Source: Atopsyche davidsoni
Lineage: Eukaryota; Arthropoda; Insecta; Trichoptera; Hydrobiosidae
Assembly: GCA_022113835.1 (NCBI GenBank)
Contig: JAILWY010000026.1
Span: forward strand, 7,777,001-7,841,000
DNA length: 64,000 nucleotides
Direction of reading: 5' to 3'
Under the pieces are notes generated by a model. The model was not told the origin of the DNA and made no database searches. It saw nothing but the letters and a program-made list of their open reading frames with translations. Positions 12,121 through 23,369 of the stretch are shown piece after piece (the stretch's first letter is position 1; the number at the start of each line of letters is the position of its first letter). A program made the position numbers and the translations under genes.

Positions 12121-12660
12121 AAAATTAAAAATCAATAAAAAATACGATGGGACTCATGCGACATGGCGCGCGATTGCAAGGGTGTTGCCGGTTGCCACTC
12201 GCTGCCGCAGACGCAGACGAGACAGTTAGCACGCCAGTATTTTGAACGTTTTTATTGAAACTTAAATTATTGCAAACTCTCGGTTCTCGCCTCTCTTCTC
12301 CATCGCAGGAAACAAATTTAATTAAAAATTCATCAGTAGGAACATTCCGGCGCTGGAACATAACAAAGAAAAATAGCCGCTTCCAGACAGTTATAGTGAA
12401 GGCCGGGCCGAGTTTAAAATCGAGATTGTGAAAAGCTTTAAAAATGTATCCAGCCCGGAGCGAGCGGCAACTTTTAGCCGGCAGATTTATGGGAGCCACG
12501 GAGAGCCGATACATCCTCGTGAAATAATTCACGTCGCCGGCCGGGAGCAAATTAAGGACCTCCGAGGCTGTAATTGAAGGCTGAGGCCCCGGCGCATCCG
12601 CGTGCTCCGACACACACGCGACGCTGCTGGAACTGTCGGTGGACACCTCAATTGCTCGGA
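12121..12660. other. GC-balanced island with the longest open frame
   Basis: The minus strand is open for 173 codons (12646-12125), the longest frame in the window, but the first codon is GTG. The first in-frame ATG leaves about 129 codons. The translation has no domain, no splice structure and no strong start context. A frame of this length is expected roughly once by chance in 64 kb. The island has TTTATGGG-type and CCGGC-rich motifs and is more plausibly regulatory. Confidence 0.3.
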
Positions 12661-13560
12661 ACTAATTGGTTTAGCGAATTTAGAGTCCATTCGAGAAACA
12701 CCACACACCTTCTTTGCTGATAACTCACCCGATTGAGACTGCGCAAACTAGGTTATAAGGCTACTTTTATATGTTGTATCGAAAAGTTTATCGTAAATTG
12801 TCTTTTGATCTCAATTTTAATGTGTTTTACTTGTGTTTCTACTGTAAATATTGAAATAGACCAACATACTTACTTTTATTATGTTTTCATTTCGTACATA
12901 TAATAAGTAACACAAGTTTGCAATTGGCAGGCAGAAGCCCGGCAGTGCACACGTCCTGGCGCGAGGGGTATCTCGGCAAGGGGCGGGGTGGCCTGCCGCC
13001 GCGTGGACTGTAAACTCCGCAGACGGAGGATTAGAGGTGCGTCCCACTAATCGATTACCCGCCGCCAACAAGCGTTACCTCACCGAAGGCCCGCTACCAG
13101 ATAATCCACTATTAATCTTACACGCTAACACCGATATTTACGAATAATTCTGTTAAATTTCGAACTAATGCGTCGAGCTCAGTGTGAGCTGATTTGCAGG
13201 GACCCTGAAGATTAAAAGGCGCGTAAATATAAACGTAATAGGATTTTAAGTCGCGTCATTATTTTGATCTGTGCTGCCGACGTTTTGGCTCGAATACTTA
13301 AGCTTGTAGCAAGTAATGATCAAAAATGTATGTCTAAATAAAGCAAGGTGCCTTCATCCCACACAGGATGCAGACAGAAGTGAAGTGATTTTAATTATCC
13401 ATACAAAGCGTAGAAAGTCTTTAAAAGAATTCACTAATAATAATCTATGTTACGTCACAATTTCTCCGTAAGTTAATATCACCTATTTTACTTTTCAAAC
13501 CACTTCACTGAGACGTTTGATAATAATAATAATCAATGTTTGTGCAGTCACATAGCTAGG
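12661..13560. other. AT-rich stretch with a GC patch
   Basis: AT-rich, with a GC-rich patch at 12925-13080 and a short TAA repeat near 13521-13535. No supported gene. Confidence 0.5.
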
Positions 13561-14030
13561 AATCCATGAGTTTATGGTAGTATTTTTTTTTAAATCTCAC
13601 AAAATCCGTTTAAGATTAATTTATAAAATGATTATTTTTGGTAAAGAAACATGGTGGAAGCAGTCATCTCGGGGGGTGAGGAAAGCTTTTTGTCAAAGCG
13701 AGGCTCCCGCCCCTTTTGCCGCAGCCACGGAGCCAACGAACCTCTCCGCAGTAATGTTTTTTCAGAGCCGCCAATTGAATTGCTCGACAATAACCATCGA
13801 CGGGGGGTGCACGTGCCGTATGCAAAGTGTGTGGAAGTTTCTCCGATTTTAGTTATTCTTTGGTCTGTATTCATGCACGCGCGGAGACAAGGCGCGTGCG
13901 AACTCGCGAGTGCTCGCGGGGCGGGCTTCTTCGTCAGCGACGCCGAGCGATGCTGCCAAACTGACAACTCGACATACTTCATGAATAACGCAATCACAAC
14001 ATTACAAAAAGTGTCTAATTAATAACGGTA
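13561..14030. other. Stop-poor island, three overlapping open frames
   Basis: Two plus-strand frames (13574-13852 and ATG 13651 to 14022, 123 codons) and one minus-strand frame (13997-13632, GTG start) overlap. A TTTTTTCAG acceptor-like site lies near 13765. A hairpin, GCACGCGC/GCGCGTGC, lies at 13875-13899 and is followed by CTCGCGAG. None of the three translations is recognised. The overlap suggests general stop depletion in a conserved-looking island, not one clear gene. Confidence 0.3.
13875..13899. repeat. 8-bp GC-rich hairpin
   Basis: GCACGCGC at 13875-13882 pairs exactly with GCGCGTGC at 13892-13899 across a 9-base loop. Confidence 0.7.
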
Positions 14031-14580
14031 TACATTCCATGCCACCTATATACAATGCTAAACCTAAAATAGCATTTCTTTTTAAATAAAGATATTCCAC
14101 CTAAAATTCTCGGCTTATTTCTTTTGTAAAGATTGCTTTTAAAATTTAAAAAAAAGTCATGAAAACCTTTACACGTAAAGATTTAACTTTTTATTATAAA
14201 ATGAATTTAATAAAATAAATTGAATGAACAAAATTAAGCATTGTACTATCTTAACAAACTAACTAAAATTCAATCTACAATAGTCATGTCTACGTCATGT
14301 ATATTTAGGTGCAATTGCGTTATCAGCTAATATATTTTTATTTAGAGATTTATTACATTATGTTTGAGATAAAACAGAAAAGGATACAATAAATAAGGCC
14401 CGAGAGATGCATCACACTTTTACAAAACATGATTATTTTATAATGGTATATTTAAAATTATTTTAAATATACCAAAATTCATCGTGCTAAAATATTAACA
14501 TCTACTATCATAGACTATTTGAGATTAAAAAACTGTTTCTTCTCCAATTAATTATTCAACCGAAAACAAAGTAGCCAACC
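14031..14580. other. AT-rich gap
   Basis: AT-rich sequence with one perfect hairpin at 14444-14474. No gene. Confidence 0.5.
14444..14474. repeat. 14-bp AT-rich hairpin
   Basis: The arms 14444-14457 (TGGTATATTTAAAA) and 14461-14474 are exact reverse complements with a 3-base spacer. Confidence 0.75.
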
Positions 14581-14910
14581 TGAACTGCAATAAACCACAG
14601 CTGCATTTCTTGCAATCGCAATAAAATTCCAGAGGAATGTAGAACATCCGAGTCAGGCTGGGCTCAGTCCGCGCGCCGACCAAATCAAACTGATTGTTTG
14701 CCATCCGCTAGACTAGAACCTGCTTGTTATTGCAGCTACGCGATCTCCGGCTAATACTGGAAAGACTGCTTTGGATTTATCTTTTTGATGCGCTGGTGTT
14801 TGCCCTGCAATTAGTGCGGCCCGGTCCGCGTTATTGTTATGAATAAGCCTCTGACGGATGCGGCATTATTGATGGCTTTATTCAGTTCAAGTCACTGGCT
14901 CACATAATAG
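14581..14910. promoter_or_regulatory. Enhancer-like island
   Basis: A compact GC-balanced block bounded sharply by AT-rich DNA, with no useful open frame. It packs motifs of the Hox/Exd and homeodomain classes: TGATTG near 14691, CAATTAG near 14808, TTATTGATGG near 14868, and several TTTAT elements next to GC-rich words. Motif content alone is weak evidence. The boundaries and lack of frames favour a cis-regulatory module over an exon. Confidence 0.3.
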
Positions 14911-16310
14911 TTTACATTGAAACTGTACAGATCAAATTCAACAAAAGATAAAGTACATACTATTTTTTTCCCGGGGGCAATATTTTTCAATACCTCAGTG
15001 ACTTGATTTGACTGTAGTTTATGTGATGTAATAGTTTTGAGCATGCAATAAACAAAAATATAAAAATGATAATATATAAGTTACTGCAGTGCTTTCTCGT
15101 GACTCGCGTATGCGTTCTTAACGAGTAAAACAATAATGCCAATTTGTCAGGAGAGCGCCGTCCTCAGTTTATACACGCAGAGATGGCACAAAGCACCCGC
15201 CATGTCGTGCGGTGCCACGCGCCTGACGAGCAGTTCACAGTGAGTGCGAATTACGCTTAATGCGAATAATCACCCGCGAGACATTCCGGCGGCATTGTCT
15301 AGGCGGGGAGGGCGGGATGAAGTGCCATCCCCGCCCCGCGTCATTAACAATTGTTCCTCCGACCGCCGTGCGCCAGCCTCGAGTCAAATCGGCTCCAACT
15401 TAAAGAAACACAATTACACGCGGCAAGAAACAGCCGGGAAAAACTTGGAGATTTAACTCTCGCATGGCGGGACGCGAGTCACTGCGTTGTTGATTTATAG
15501 TCGGAATCGATCCTCCCGCGAGTGGTTTCCGGTTACATTACGAACAAAATCTGTCAGGAGAAACTACGACCGGGAAGAAAAAACTTCCACAACTATTACA
15601 CAATCATTCCATTCTAAATCATCGCTGGGTTTACTTGTATCCGAAATGAAACTCTTACATTTCCGATACAAGTTATGTTATTGATTACCTTGAAAAATAA
15701 AATTATTATTTTCACTTTCTATTATAAATGCAATTTATTAAAGGGATCGTAAACAGAAGAGTTGTTGAAAGAATGAAATAAATTTTCTTTAATTTCAAAA
15801 GTATTTGCAAACAAAGTGGGATGAACAATCGAATTTATTTCGGAATTAAAAAACTTACAAACACAAGCGTGGTCAGGTCGTCCGTTCACATTTTGTAAAA
15901 GAAAATAGTTTGGATAACAAGTTTTTACGAAAAAAAATAATTAAAAAACGATCTCTCATAAGGTTCTTAATAAATTTTCATGATGACTCAAATAATTATA
16001 TGTCAACAGATTTTGGTATTATAGATACTCGTTTGTATATTAAATCAAATAAAAACCTCGTTGCTTTTCCATTCAACAGAGCGAATGAATTTTTGGGTTT
16101 TCATTTATGGTGTTTTCGGTTTCGAGCCGAGAATTTCAGGGCGATATCTCAGCTGTCACTTTGGTTATGAACCGAAAATATACTACAACGCGAATAACTA
16201 ATTCGCGATTCTGGCGTAAAGGCATAAATCTTCCAAGGGTAATAAATGTCTTCAGCAGACCGTCAAAGTAATACACTTAATTAAAAGTATTGTTGTAATA
16301 ACGAAACTTC
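14911..16310. other. Mixed stretch with an island at about 15090-15560
   Basis: AT-rich flanks surround a GC-balanced block (15090-15560) holding 65-70 codon frames without domains. A 10-bp inverted pair, CAAGTCACTG (about 14889) and CAGTGACTTG (about 14997), brackets the left AT-rich part. A 7-bp hairpin CGCGAAT/ATTCGCG lies at 16189-16207. No supported gene. Confidence 0.4.
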
Positions 16311-16790
16311 AAAATGGGGCATCAAGCGGCCCGGCGGCTCCTCCGTCGGCCGCGCGGTCTTCGGGGGGGCTCTCTTCGGTTTAATTACACCACATACTAA
16401 GTTACTGCCTTTAAAATTTAAAATGGCAGGCAAACGATTATAGCACATTAATTACAGACGAACTTGCAGATCAATAATCTTGTAGTCACTGTCCATATAA
16501 GACGAAGAAGAAAACAGTTTCGTTTGACTAGATAATTAATGATTAAAAAAAAATTAATATAAAATTTTGATTGAATTTTAATATTAATTTGACACTAATA
16601 TTGACTTAGTACAATTGAAAAAACAACATAAATATAATAAGTAGTAGTTTAAGAAATAAATTAACCGTTTGAAAATATTTATAATTAGTGTAAAAATATA
16701 TTCCTCGGATTACTTTCTTTTCCTCGTTAAATTACAAATAACAAACGGCGATAATAAATTCGAATAATTACTGCAGTGAGTATCAGTAAT
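16311..16790. other. Small GC patch then AT-rich gap
   Basis: GC-rich at 16316-16378, including a run of seven G, then AT-rich. No gene is supported. Confidence 0.45.
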
Positions 16791-17210
16791 GATTGTTCGC
16801 TCATTAGGTGAATGAAGGTGTCGACGGCAGGTGCGCGTTTGCTACATCAACTGTCAGCATAAACATCTCTTTAAAAATATGCAAGTAACGATCGATATTT
16901 GCCCACCATCGGAACCATTGGCACTGAAAACAATAACCGCGCGACGCTCGTGTGCTCGCGCGGCCGTCCAGGCGCGGGTCCTAGCGGGTCCTAGCGGGTC
17001 CAGGCGCGGGTCCAGGGGCCGGAATGGGTCACGGACGAGCGCCATTTTTCAGCCAGCAGCGATTTTCCAATCTCTCCTCGCGGCAAGGGCGCCGGGGCGA
17101 GCGCCACAGAGGAGCGAGGGCGCGGGGCGTATGTAAATATACGGCTATCGTTTCGTTGCGGAAAGCCGGGAACTTTATGAAGAAAGCGCGGGTATTCCTT
17201 TCATAACGAA
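16791..17210. other. GC-rich island with decamer repeat
   Basis: A CpG-rich block with overlapping frames of 60-101 codons on both strands whose translations are arginine- and alanine-rich. The tandem decamer at 16974-17015 accounts for part of them. No domain is recognised. Confidence 0.35.
16974..17015 (+). repeat. Tandem GCGGGTCCTA decamer
   Basis: Two exact GCGGGTCCTA units (16974-16993) are followed by GCGGGTCCAGGC and GCGGGTCCAG, so about four diverging units. A related GTCCAGG precedes the array. A short minisatellite in a GC-rich island. Confidence 0.85.
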
Positions 17211-17990
17211 AGAAAACTTTATACGTATAGATTCAATTTTCTTTTATTGTGAGAAATATTATGGGATCGGTGATTTATTTAAATGCTCCTCGCACACTTG
17301 CACGATGAAAATGGGCGTTCAGGAGTAGTCGATAACGACGGAGCTCTTGAAAAAAGTTATCCTTCCCGCACAATGGTCGCGAGCTAAGCTGCCGGATAGA
17401 TAAAAACCGATAAACCCAGAAGCAATGAAATCAGAAATTTTAAATATTATGAAAACAGCGTATTACCGTAATGTTATCTTTAAAAACAGTTTTATGAACT
17501 AGGTGTAAATAAATAATTATACAACGAGCGTGCAATATTTCAATCAATATTGTTTTTTAAGAAATGTAGCTTTATTTTTAAAAAAAAAATTCTACTGCGA
17601 GCGTAGAATTAAAATAAGTATATAAAAACAAAAAGACGAAAAGAATATGATTAAACTTAATTAAATGTAATCTGGCTTGCAACCTTCTGCTTTAAAAGCT
17701 TAAACCCGACAAAAATAGAATCCAAAAATAAAAATCTAAATTGTATATTTTATTTGAATACATTCATTTATTATAAAAATTGTCACCAATGAACAAAACA
17801 TTTTTCTTCAAAATTCACCAAAAGGTTTCAAATTGATAAACCTTAAAGTTATTTTAAAAAGCACAAGTGGTTTTGTTATGAACGTGAATCTTTGAAATAT
17901 GTCGATTCAGAAGAGCTTTTAGATGAAAAGTAGAAACCGACGTAATTAGCTAAAGACTCAAATGACTGCTGTAAATCAACCCTCAATATT
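17211..17990. other. AT-rich gap
   Basis: AT-rich. A hairpin with 8-bp arms AATTCTAC/GTAGAATT lies at 17588-17610 and its outer bases (TTATTTT/AAAATAA) also pair. No gene. Confidence 0.5.
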
Positions 17991-18440
17991 GCGTAATACA
18001 ACTGCGCGAGTCGGGAAAAGGGCTGCCTTTAATTTAAAAATGTGATATCCAACCTGGCGCTCTTTATAATTAACGATATAATAACCGCAGTCTGTGGCAA
18101 ATGCCGTTAGTGGCTTGACCGTCGTTTCGAGGCTCCGTGATGGGATGTGAAATATTTATGGGCCGCGACAGGACAGCCCCCGGGGCCCCGGTGATGGAGC
18201 GCCCCCCCTCGGACTTCGCCCGGTGCCCCGGGAAGGACCATTTTTCTTCCCGCGGTTTGAACGTCGTAAAACGGGCTTTGCAGAATTTATGTTATCTTTT
18301 CAACGATCGGGCTGCGGATTATTATTGTTTTACATGATAAACGGAGGAGACTCGCGTTTGTGTATCGAGCCTAGGCGGGCCGGTCGAGTCTGCGTAGACT
18401 GATTAGCAAATGCGCAAAAAAAGCCATCGGTAAGTCGAAA
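17991..18440. other. GC-balanced island
   Basis: GC-rich at 18120-18260 with runs of C and G, a TTTATGGGCC motif near 18155, and a 66-codon plus frame (18137-18337) of no known type. A CATCG|GTAAGT donor-like site lies near 18430. Candidate regulatory DNA or non-coding exon. Confidence 0.3.
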
Positions 18441-19130
18441 TCTTTATTATTTTGAGACACATCTGAAAATAAACATATCGTAGGCGTGCCGTACATATAG
18501 TAAATCGATTATTTTACACGAGGTATCAAAAAATACAAAATATTGACACCTAAAAAATACGACACGGTTAAGTCACATTTCAAGTTTCATAATTAAGGCA
18601 CGTTTATTATGGCTGGTCTGAGAATTCGAATTGTTCAAACAAAACAAAATCAAAGCAAATAGTACAAAAACAATGTAACGCCACATAATAAACTCTGCCG
18701 TAAATACGTGTGTAATACCGTTGTATTTCAAAGCATTTATTGAGCGGAAAAAGAGCCATATTCGTATAAATAAAACGAATATTTGGTATATATAATAATA
18801 CAAGTTTATTAACTAAGTCTCGCTATGCATATCATAAATTACCCAAAGCTCATAAGTTGCAGCAGCAGCAGAGATGTGATAATCGCGACATAGTGGATAA
18901 TAATTAATAGCTGCGTGTCAAAGGCACCGAGCGGCGGCGCTCGCGAGGAAATAGAAGCCACGGACAACGCAAACATTAAATATAACGAAGCATAAAAGTA
19001 AGGAAACGGTCTCTGACGACGAAGCAGTTGTAGCCTGAAATAAAAAAATAAAATCGCAATAAGCGGGCGGATAAGATGCCTGGGAAACGACAGATTTCAA
19101 AGTTAAAAAGTTACTTCATCTCCCCGAGGG
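18441..19130. other. AT-rich gap
   Basis: AT-rich with a short (GCA)4 run near 18860. Minus-strand frames here are hydrophobic AT-rich translations. No gene. Confidence 0.45.
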
Positions 19131-19860
19131 CTTTAGGGTAAAAATAAACTCCGAAAATTGGTAAAGTCCCCCGAAGAGATCCGGTGCCTAGGTCTTAAAC
19201 GAAAACAAAACACGACATAATAATAATTGGACGGGTAGGTCAGAACATCTGAGCGGCTGCGGTTCTCGGGGGAGTTTTAATGCGAATTTATGTCAGATCT
19301 TTCTTAATGTTGAAGAATAATTTATGTTATCATTTGTATGAGTGAATGTAGTAAGATGCGATTTGAATGGGGTCTCGGGCGACTCACTTCGCGTGACGCA
19401 GGGTGTCGAAATAGCCTGCGCCTCATCCGCCAGGTGTCGGTATGTTGATTTGTCAATTCCGCGCTGGCACATTCAGAATCCAAAATATAATTTAGCTATA
19501 TTTAGCATCGCGGACATGCTGTGCACAATATTCTGGGTTTCTTTTAATGTCCGCGTGTTGAGCGTCATTTCTGTGCAGTTTCACGGTTTACTAGTTTCGT
19601 TGTATGCATCGCAGGTGCAGTCGAGAAAATCGATTCTCGCGTTCGATACGCTACACTGCGAGCTGAAGTTTATTCCAAACTAGACTGAAGTTCTCTACCG
19701 TGTCAGAGTTTGAATAAAGGCCTCGAATAGCGGCGCATGCAGACGAAACGGTTAAAATGCTTCCAGCGTGACATTTTCCAAAAATGTTTGAAATGGAGCG
19801 AGCCGGGCTGAGTGAAATGTAATCACACCGGCGCCGCCGCGCTGCACAGGAATCCCGATT
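19131..19860. other. GC-balanced island
   Basis: A 113-codon plus frame at 19342-19683 crosses most of the block. It starts with a GTG-type codon, shows no domain and has no splice signal in phase. The island is otherwise similar to its neighbours. Confidence 0.3.
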
Positions 19861-20795
19861 ATCCCGCCAAGTATTCCAGTGTATCTAGATTGTTATTAAA
19901 GTCCGCGATTTCGCAAAAACGCTGTAAAAATAATTTAATTCACACAAGCCATAAAATACAAACTGTTCGTTGCTTCATTTGCGTGGAATTTAATATTAAC
20001 AACGGGAAAAATGTCAATTATCCCAAAAACAATGTTGATGAATACGGCACACTTGCCGTACACACTATTGCAATATGACGATTGGCACAGATTTGTCAGC
20101 TTTTATGTTAAAAAAATATAGGTTTGAATCCCGGTTTCAAATGAACAAATGGGTGGTTTTCTGAAATCTTCAATTATTAAACGGTTGCAATAATCTTTTT
20201 TTGTATAATACAAATATAAAGATATAATGAAACATAAATAAACACCAACAAATTCTCGCACTGGAATTCGTATTTGAATTTATTTAATCCGCTGGACAAA
20301 CGGCACCGTTGAAAATGCATGTACAAATATTTACACTGCTTGTTAACGTGAAATATGTATATTACAACGCATATTTTCACACATAAATACATAAACATCT
20401 CAACAGCACATCGCGGAAGAAAATATCCGCTCAGCTCCGAATTGGTACGAGCTTTCCGTTCCTCGACATTTCTTTACAATCCAAGTTGTTTGCTGACCCG
20501 TCCTTATAATTTCCCCGTTGTGTAATCCAGTATTTTTCACTAAAAATGTGAAGCATCTCGGTATTGACGTCCGCGTCAGTTCGCCAGAGACGCGAGGCTC
20601 GCGGTCCGCATTCCTCTTCAAAAATGTTAAAATAATAATTTTACCAACAGAAAAGCGCAGGCGTTTTTCCAACGGCGTTCACGTCGTCCGAGGAATTTTC
20701 GGTCACCGCTCTGTTACATTCTGTCGATACACGCATAACTCATCCACTCAAGTGGGGCCACCCGTGACCATACCTAAATAAAAATTATATTTTGT
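19861..20795. other. Mixed AT-rich stretch
   Basis: AT-rich to about 20400, then more balanced to 20770 with overlapping frames on both strands (88-90 codons) and no domain. A GGTTTGAATCCC near 20137 resembles a tRNA B-box but no tRNA folds around it. Confidence 0.4.
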
Positions 20796-20894
20796 ATGTT
20801 GCGAAATGACCCCGTTTTTACCGATCATTTCCTACAAATGTTTGGAGTGGGTTGCAGCCATATAGACAAAATCATCCTAGGCCCACACAATCAG
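20796..20894 (+). CDS. Candidate coding exon (33 codons) ending at a strong donor
   Basis: ATG at 20796 opens 33 codons ending exactly at CAATCAG|GTAAGT (20894/20895). The peptide is mixed in composition (NDPVFTDHFLQMFGVGCSHI then DKIILGPHNQ) and not low-complexity. The upstream in-frame stop is only a few codons before the ATG and there is no acceptor between, so this would be a first coding exon. The start context is poor. The donor leaves phase 0, which matches the frame of the candidate exon at 21087-21243 across a 192-bp AT-rich gap. The protein is not recognised. Chance alone could give this combination. Confidence 0.2.
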
Positions 20895-21086
20895 GTAAGT
20901 TTTAAAATACATTAATTAAGAAATAAAAATATATAGTTGTGTCGAATATCCTGGTAAAATAATGCCAAATAGCTGTAGAAAGCCGCTAACAGAAAAGATA
21001 AAAGTCCTTTGTGCGGCCTTGTACGAGTATACATACTATGCGCGAGACAGTAGTTTTTCCCGTGGGGTGAGATTTACTGTAGATAG

Positions 21087-21243
21087 ACACAGTACAAGGC
21101 GCATTTGCTAGATGATGCGCTGTATATACTGAATGTTGATATACCGACTCGCGTCTCTCGTCCTTTAGCTCTAGGAGACGTGAAATTGAATTCCGAAAAA
21201 CACGTGTGCGAAAGCGACAAATGGGCCCGTAATAAAGGAGAAG
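21087..21243 (+). CDS. Candidate internal coding exon (52 codons)
   Basis: The frame from 21087 to the donor GGAGAAG|GTGAGT (21243/21244) is open for 52 codons plus one base. It begins TQYKAHLLDDALYILNVDIP and ends ..CESDKWARNKGE. The preceding bases GATAG give an AG acceptor in phase 0, with CACAG|TAC an in-frame alternative, but the pyrimidine tract is poor. Joined to 20796-20894 it makes an 85-codon frame. If the intron is not removed, the frame meets a stop about 20 bases after the donor. No family is recognised. A non-coding island with fortuitous splice signals is the main alternative. Confidence 0.2.
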
Positions 21244-21840
21244 GTGAGTGTATCGGCGCGTAATATACCAGGAGCTTTATGCCGATTGGGTATTTATTTT
21301 ATATATTTCATTATTACTTTTAACGAATTCCCTCCTACGAGAGGACTGAATTTTTTTAAGGATATTTTTGACACAGGATATAATATCCGAAAACTTTAAG
21401 CAAGCGTGAAAGAAAAATAAATGACAAAACATAGTAAAATATTACAAAAACGATATTATTACTTCGTTTGTCATCAATGAAATTCTATATTACATTTATA
21501 TTTTATTCTGTTTCTATGCTGAAACTGTCCGAATTAACAAGTCACGCTGGTTTTTGTAGTCATTTGGTATATATATCGTGAGGATATAAGCATTTAAAAC
21601 GCATGTTAATATATTTAAAATCGTAAAAAAAAAAAAAAAAAACATAAATTCAAAGAAAATTTTGTAACTGACAAATCGCTTCAGTAAAAAACACGATGAA
21701 AACGTCTAGCTTTCAGCATCCGGTTAATTCAAACGTAATTATTTTTAAACGAGATAGAAAACATCTGCTGAAAACGATTTTCGCTAATTGACGTTTAGCG
21801 TTTTTGGGTCTATTAAAAAGAATGCTAAATGTTCTATCAA
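21244..21840. other. AT-rich gap with poly-A run
   Basis: AT-rich sequence with an 18-base A run at 21625-21642. The A run could be a retroposon tail, but no element body was recognised upstream. No gene. Confidence 0.45.
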
Positions 21841-22130
21841 ATTACACGGCGGAGTAACTTTTAACAAGGTTTTCGAAAAATGGTCGGGCGGCCTGCAAAT
21901 CATGAATCTGAAACTGTCCTCAGGCATCGATCCCGGCGGCGGCGGGCGGGGCGGGCGAGGCGGGCGCCGGACGTGCCGCGGGTCCGAATGGAGACATCCC
22001 CGGAGACATTGTCCGACACATTCAGGAGGCAGAAAAAGCGCTAGACGCCCAAAAAGTGCGTCACGACGCTCAGATAATAATGACATCCCTAAAAAAAATC
22101 ACAAGGAAGATCATCCAAAGAAATAACTAT
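21841..22130. other. GC-rich island
   Basis: A core of GGGCGGGGCGGGCGAGGCG type lies at 21935-21970. Opposed frames of 100 codons (minus) and 112 codons (plus) cover the block and read as Gly/Arg/Pro-rich sequence. They are treated as composition artefacts. Confidence 0.4.
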
Positions 22131-22590
22131 TATTTCATATATAATTTAAAAAGTAAAATTAAAACAAATATTCTCCGATCAAATCGAAACATTATCATTC
22201 CCGAGTAAGAGGTTTGTGTCTGTAAGCTACGGGGGTTTAAAGCGTTAATTTTTTTTTATCGTCCTGGTGGATTAGAGAGAGACTCGTGCAAGTGAAGTAT
22301 TGATTCTAAAATCATCACGACGCGCAGCCTGAGGTGGATCTCGGTCTCCCCCAATAGCGGCCGCCAACCTGCTGTCAGTTTGCCTTACTCTTCTAATGGA
22401 ACACACTTACTATGATTGTTTTCATATACTCAGAAAAAAATCGATGTTTTCGTGGATACTTAGTAAAAATAGAACATCTGCTTCGCAAACTTGTAAGAAC
22501 ATCTTTATTATCTCATACAGCACATAGATTAAAAAAATAAATTATTGTAATCGAATTAACAAAGCAATGAAAACGTATTACTGTAGCTGC
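22131..22590. other. AT-rich gap with small GC patch
   Basis: AT-rich apart from 22318-22390, which is GC-balanced. No gene is supported. Confidence 0.45.
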
Positions 22591-22870
22591 CCCCAGCAAG
22601 TATACAACCCCATTCTTTCAGTGGCTACTGGAAGCCGCACAAGGATGTTCCGTTTGGCCAGCAGGGACCGGCCAGGACAGTGGCGGAGTCCAATTACTGC
22701 CCACGCGGCGCCGGGAGGGGCTAGGGCGGCACGCATGGGAATGATATTAACTACTGGGGATATCCTTCATTACTTCGCCCACATTAATCCGACTGTCTTG
22801 GCTTATTTAGACCCGCAGACATTTCCTTTGTGTTCTATAATTAAGGGTTACGCATTTACTATTATTGTAT
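22591..22870. other. GC-balanced island
   Basis: A 101-codon plus frame (22567-22872) spans the block, beginning at an ATG in the AT-rich edge. The translation has no recognised domain and no splice site in phase. Low coding support. Confidence 0.3.
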
Positions 22871-23330
22871 AAAAATAAAAAGCAAATATTAACTTCAAAT
22901 CATGACAATAACGAAACTATTATTAAGCGAATGTGTTTGTTTTGCAGTTTAAGCTTCTTCGTTCCTGCATTAGTCAAAAATTTATTTTTTTTCTGTAAAA
23001 ATAAAACATCAAAAACAAAAAGGGTGAAAAAATATTGAGACAACAATCCTAAGCAAACACTTGTTAATTGTCTTCGAAAACCGCAAATATACTATTATTA
23101 CTGGAATATACATCAAAATAGACTTATATAAAACAATCCGTATAAATAAATAGGGATACGAAACAAAGGACTGGCAGTTCCGAGAGCATATTAATGCGCG
23201 AAGCGGCAACGGCGCAGCAGCTGTCCGCCCTGCCAGCGGCCCGGCCGGCATTGTGAGCCGCTCCGTGAGCTTCTGCGGAGTGTCGTCATGAATTTATATT
23301 AAAAATATCATCCCGTAAGAAAGGCCACTT
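22871..23330. other. AT-rich gap with GC patch at its end
   Basis: AT-rich to 23180, then GC-rich at 23185-23290. An 80-codon minus frame spanning the boundary is not convincing. Confidence 0.45.
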
Positions 23331-23337
23331 CTTCTAT

Positions 23338-23347
23338 TATATATAAA
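23338..23347 (+). promoter_or_regulatory. Candidate TATA box
   Basis: TATATAAAAG stands at the edge of a GC-balanced block. A start about 30 bp downstream would fall at GGTTGTCAAAT, near 23370. The dyad CCTCGG-G-CCGAGG (23357-23369) lies between the two. Confidence 0.35.
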
Positions 23348-23356
23348 AGTGCGACT

Positions 23357-23369
23357 CCTCGGGCCGAGG
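23357..23369. promoter_or_regulatory. 13-bp dyad between TATA box and predicted start
   Basis: CCTCGG and CCGAGG are exact reverse complements around one G. The position suggests a binding site in a core promoter, if the TATA call is right. Confidence 0.4.

Noticed and set aside
12125..12646. 173-codon minus-strand frame, the longest in the window
   Set aside because: It opens at GTG, not ATG, and the ATG version is about 129 codons. There is no domain or splice structure, and one frame of this length is expected by chance in 64 kb.
20130..20145. GGTTTGAATCCC resembling a tRNA T-arm
   Set aside because: The T-stem does not pair and the conserved C at position 56 is missing.
21124..21136. 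TATACTGAATGT, resembling part of miR-iab-4-5p
   Set aside because: The rest of the mature sequence does not match and there is no complementary arm downstream.
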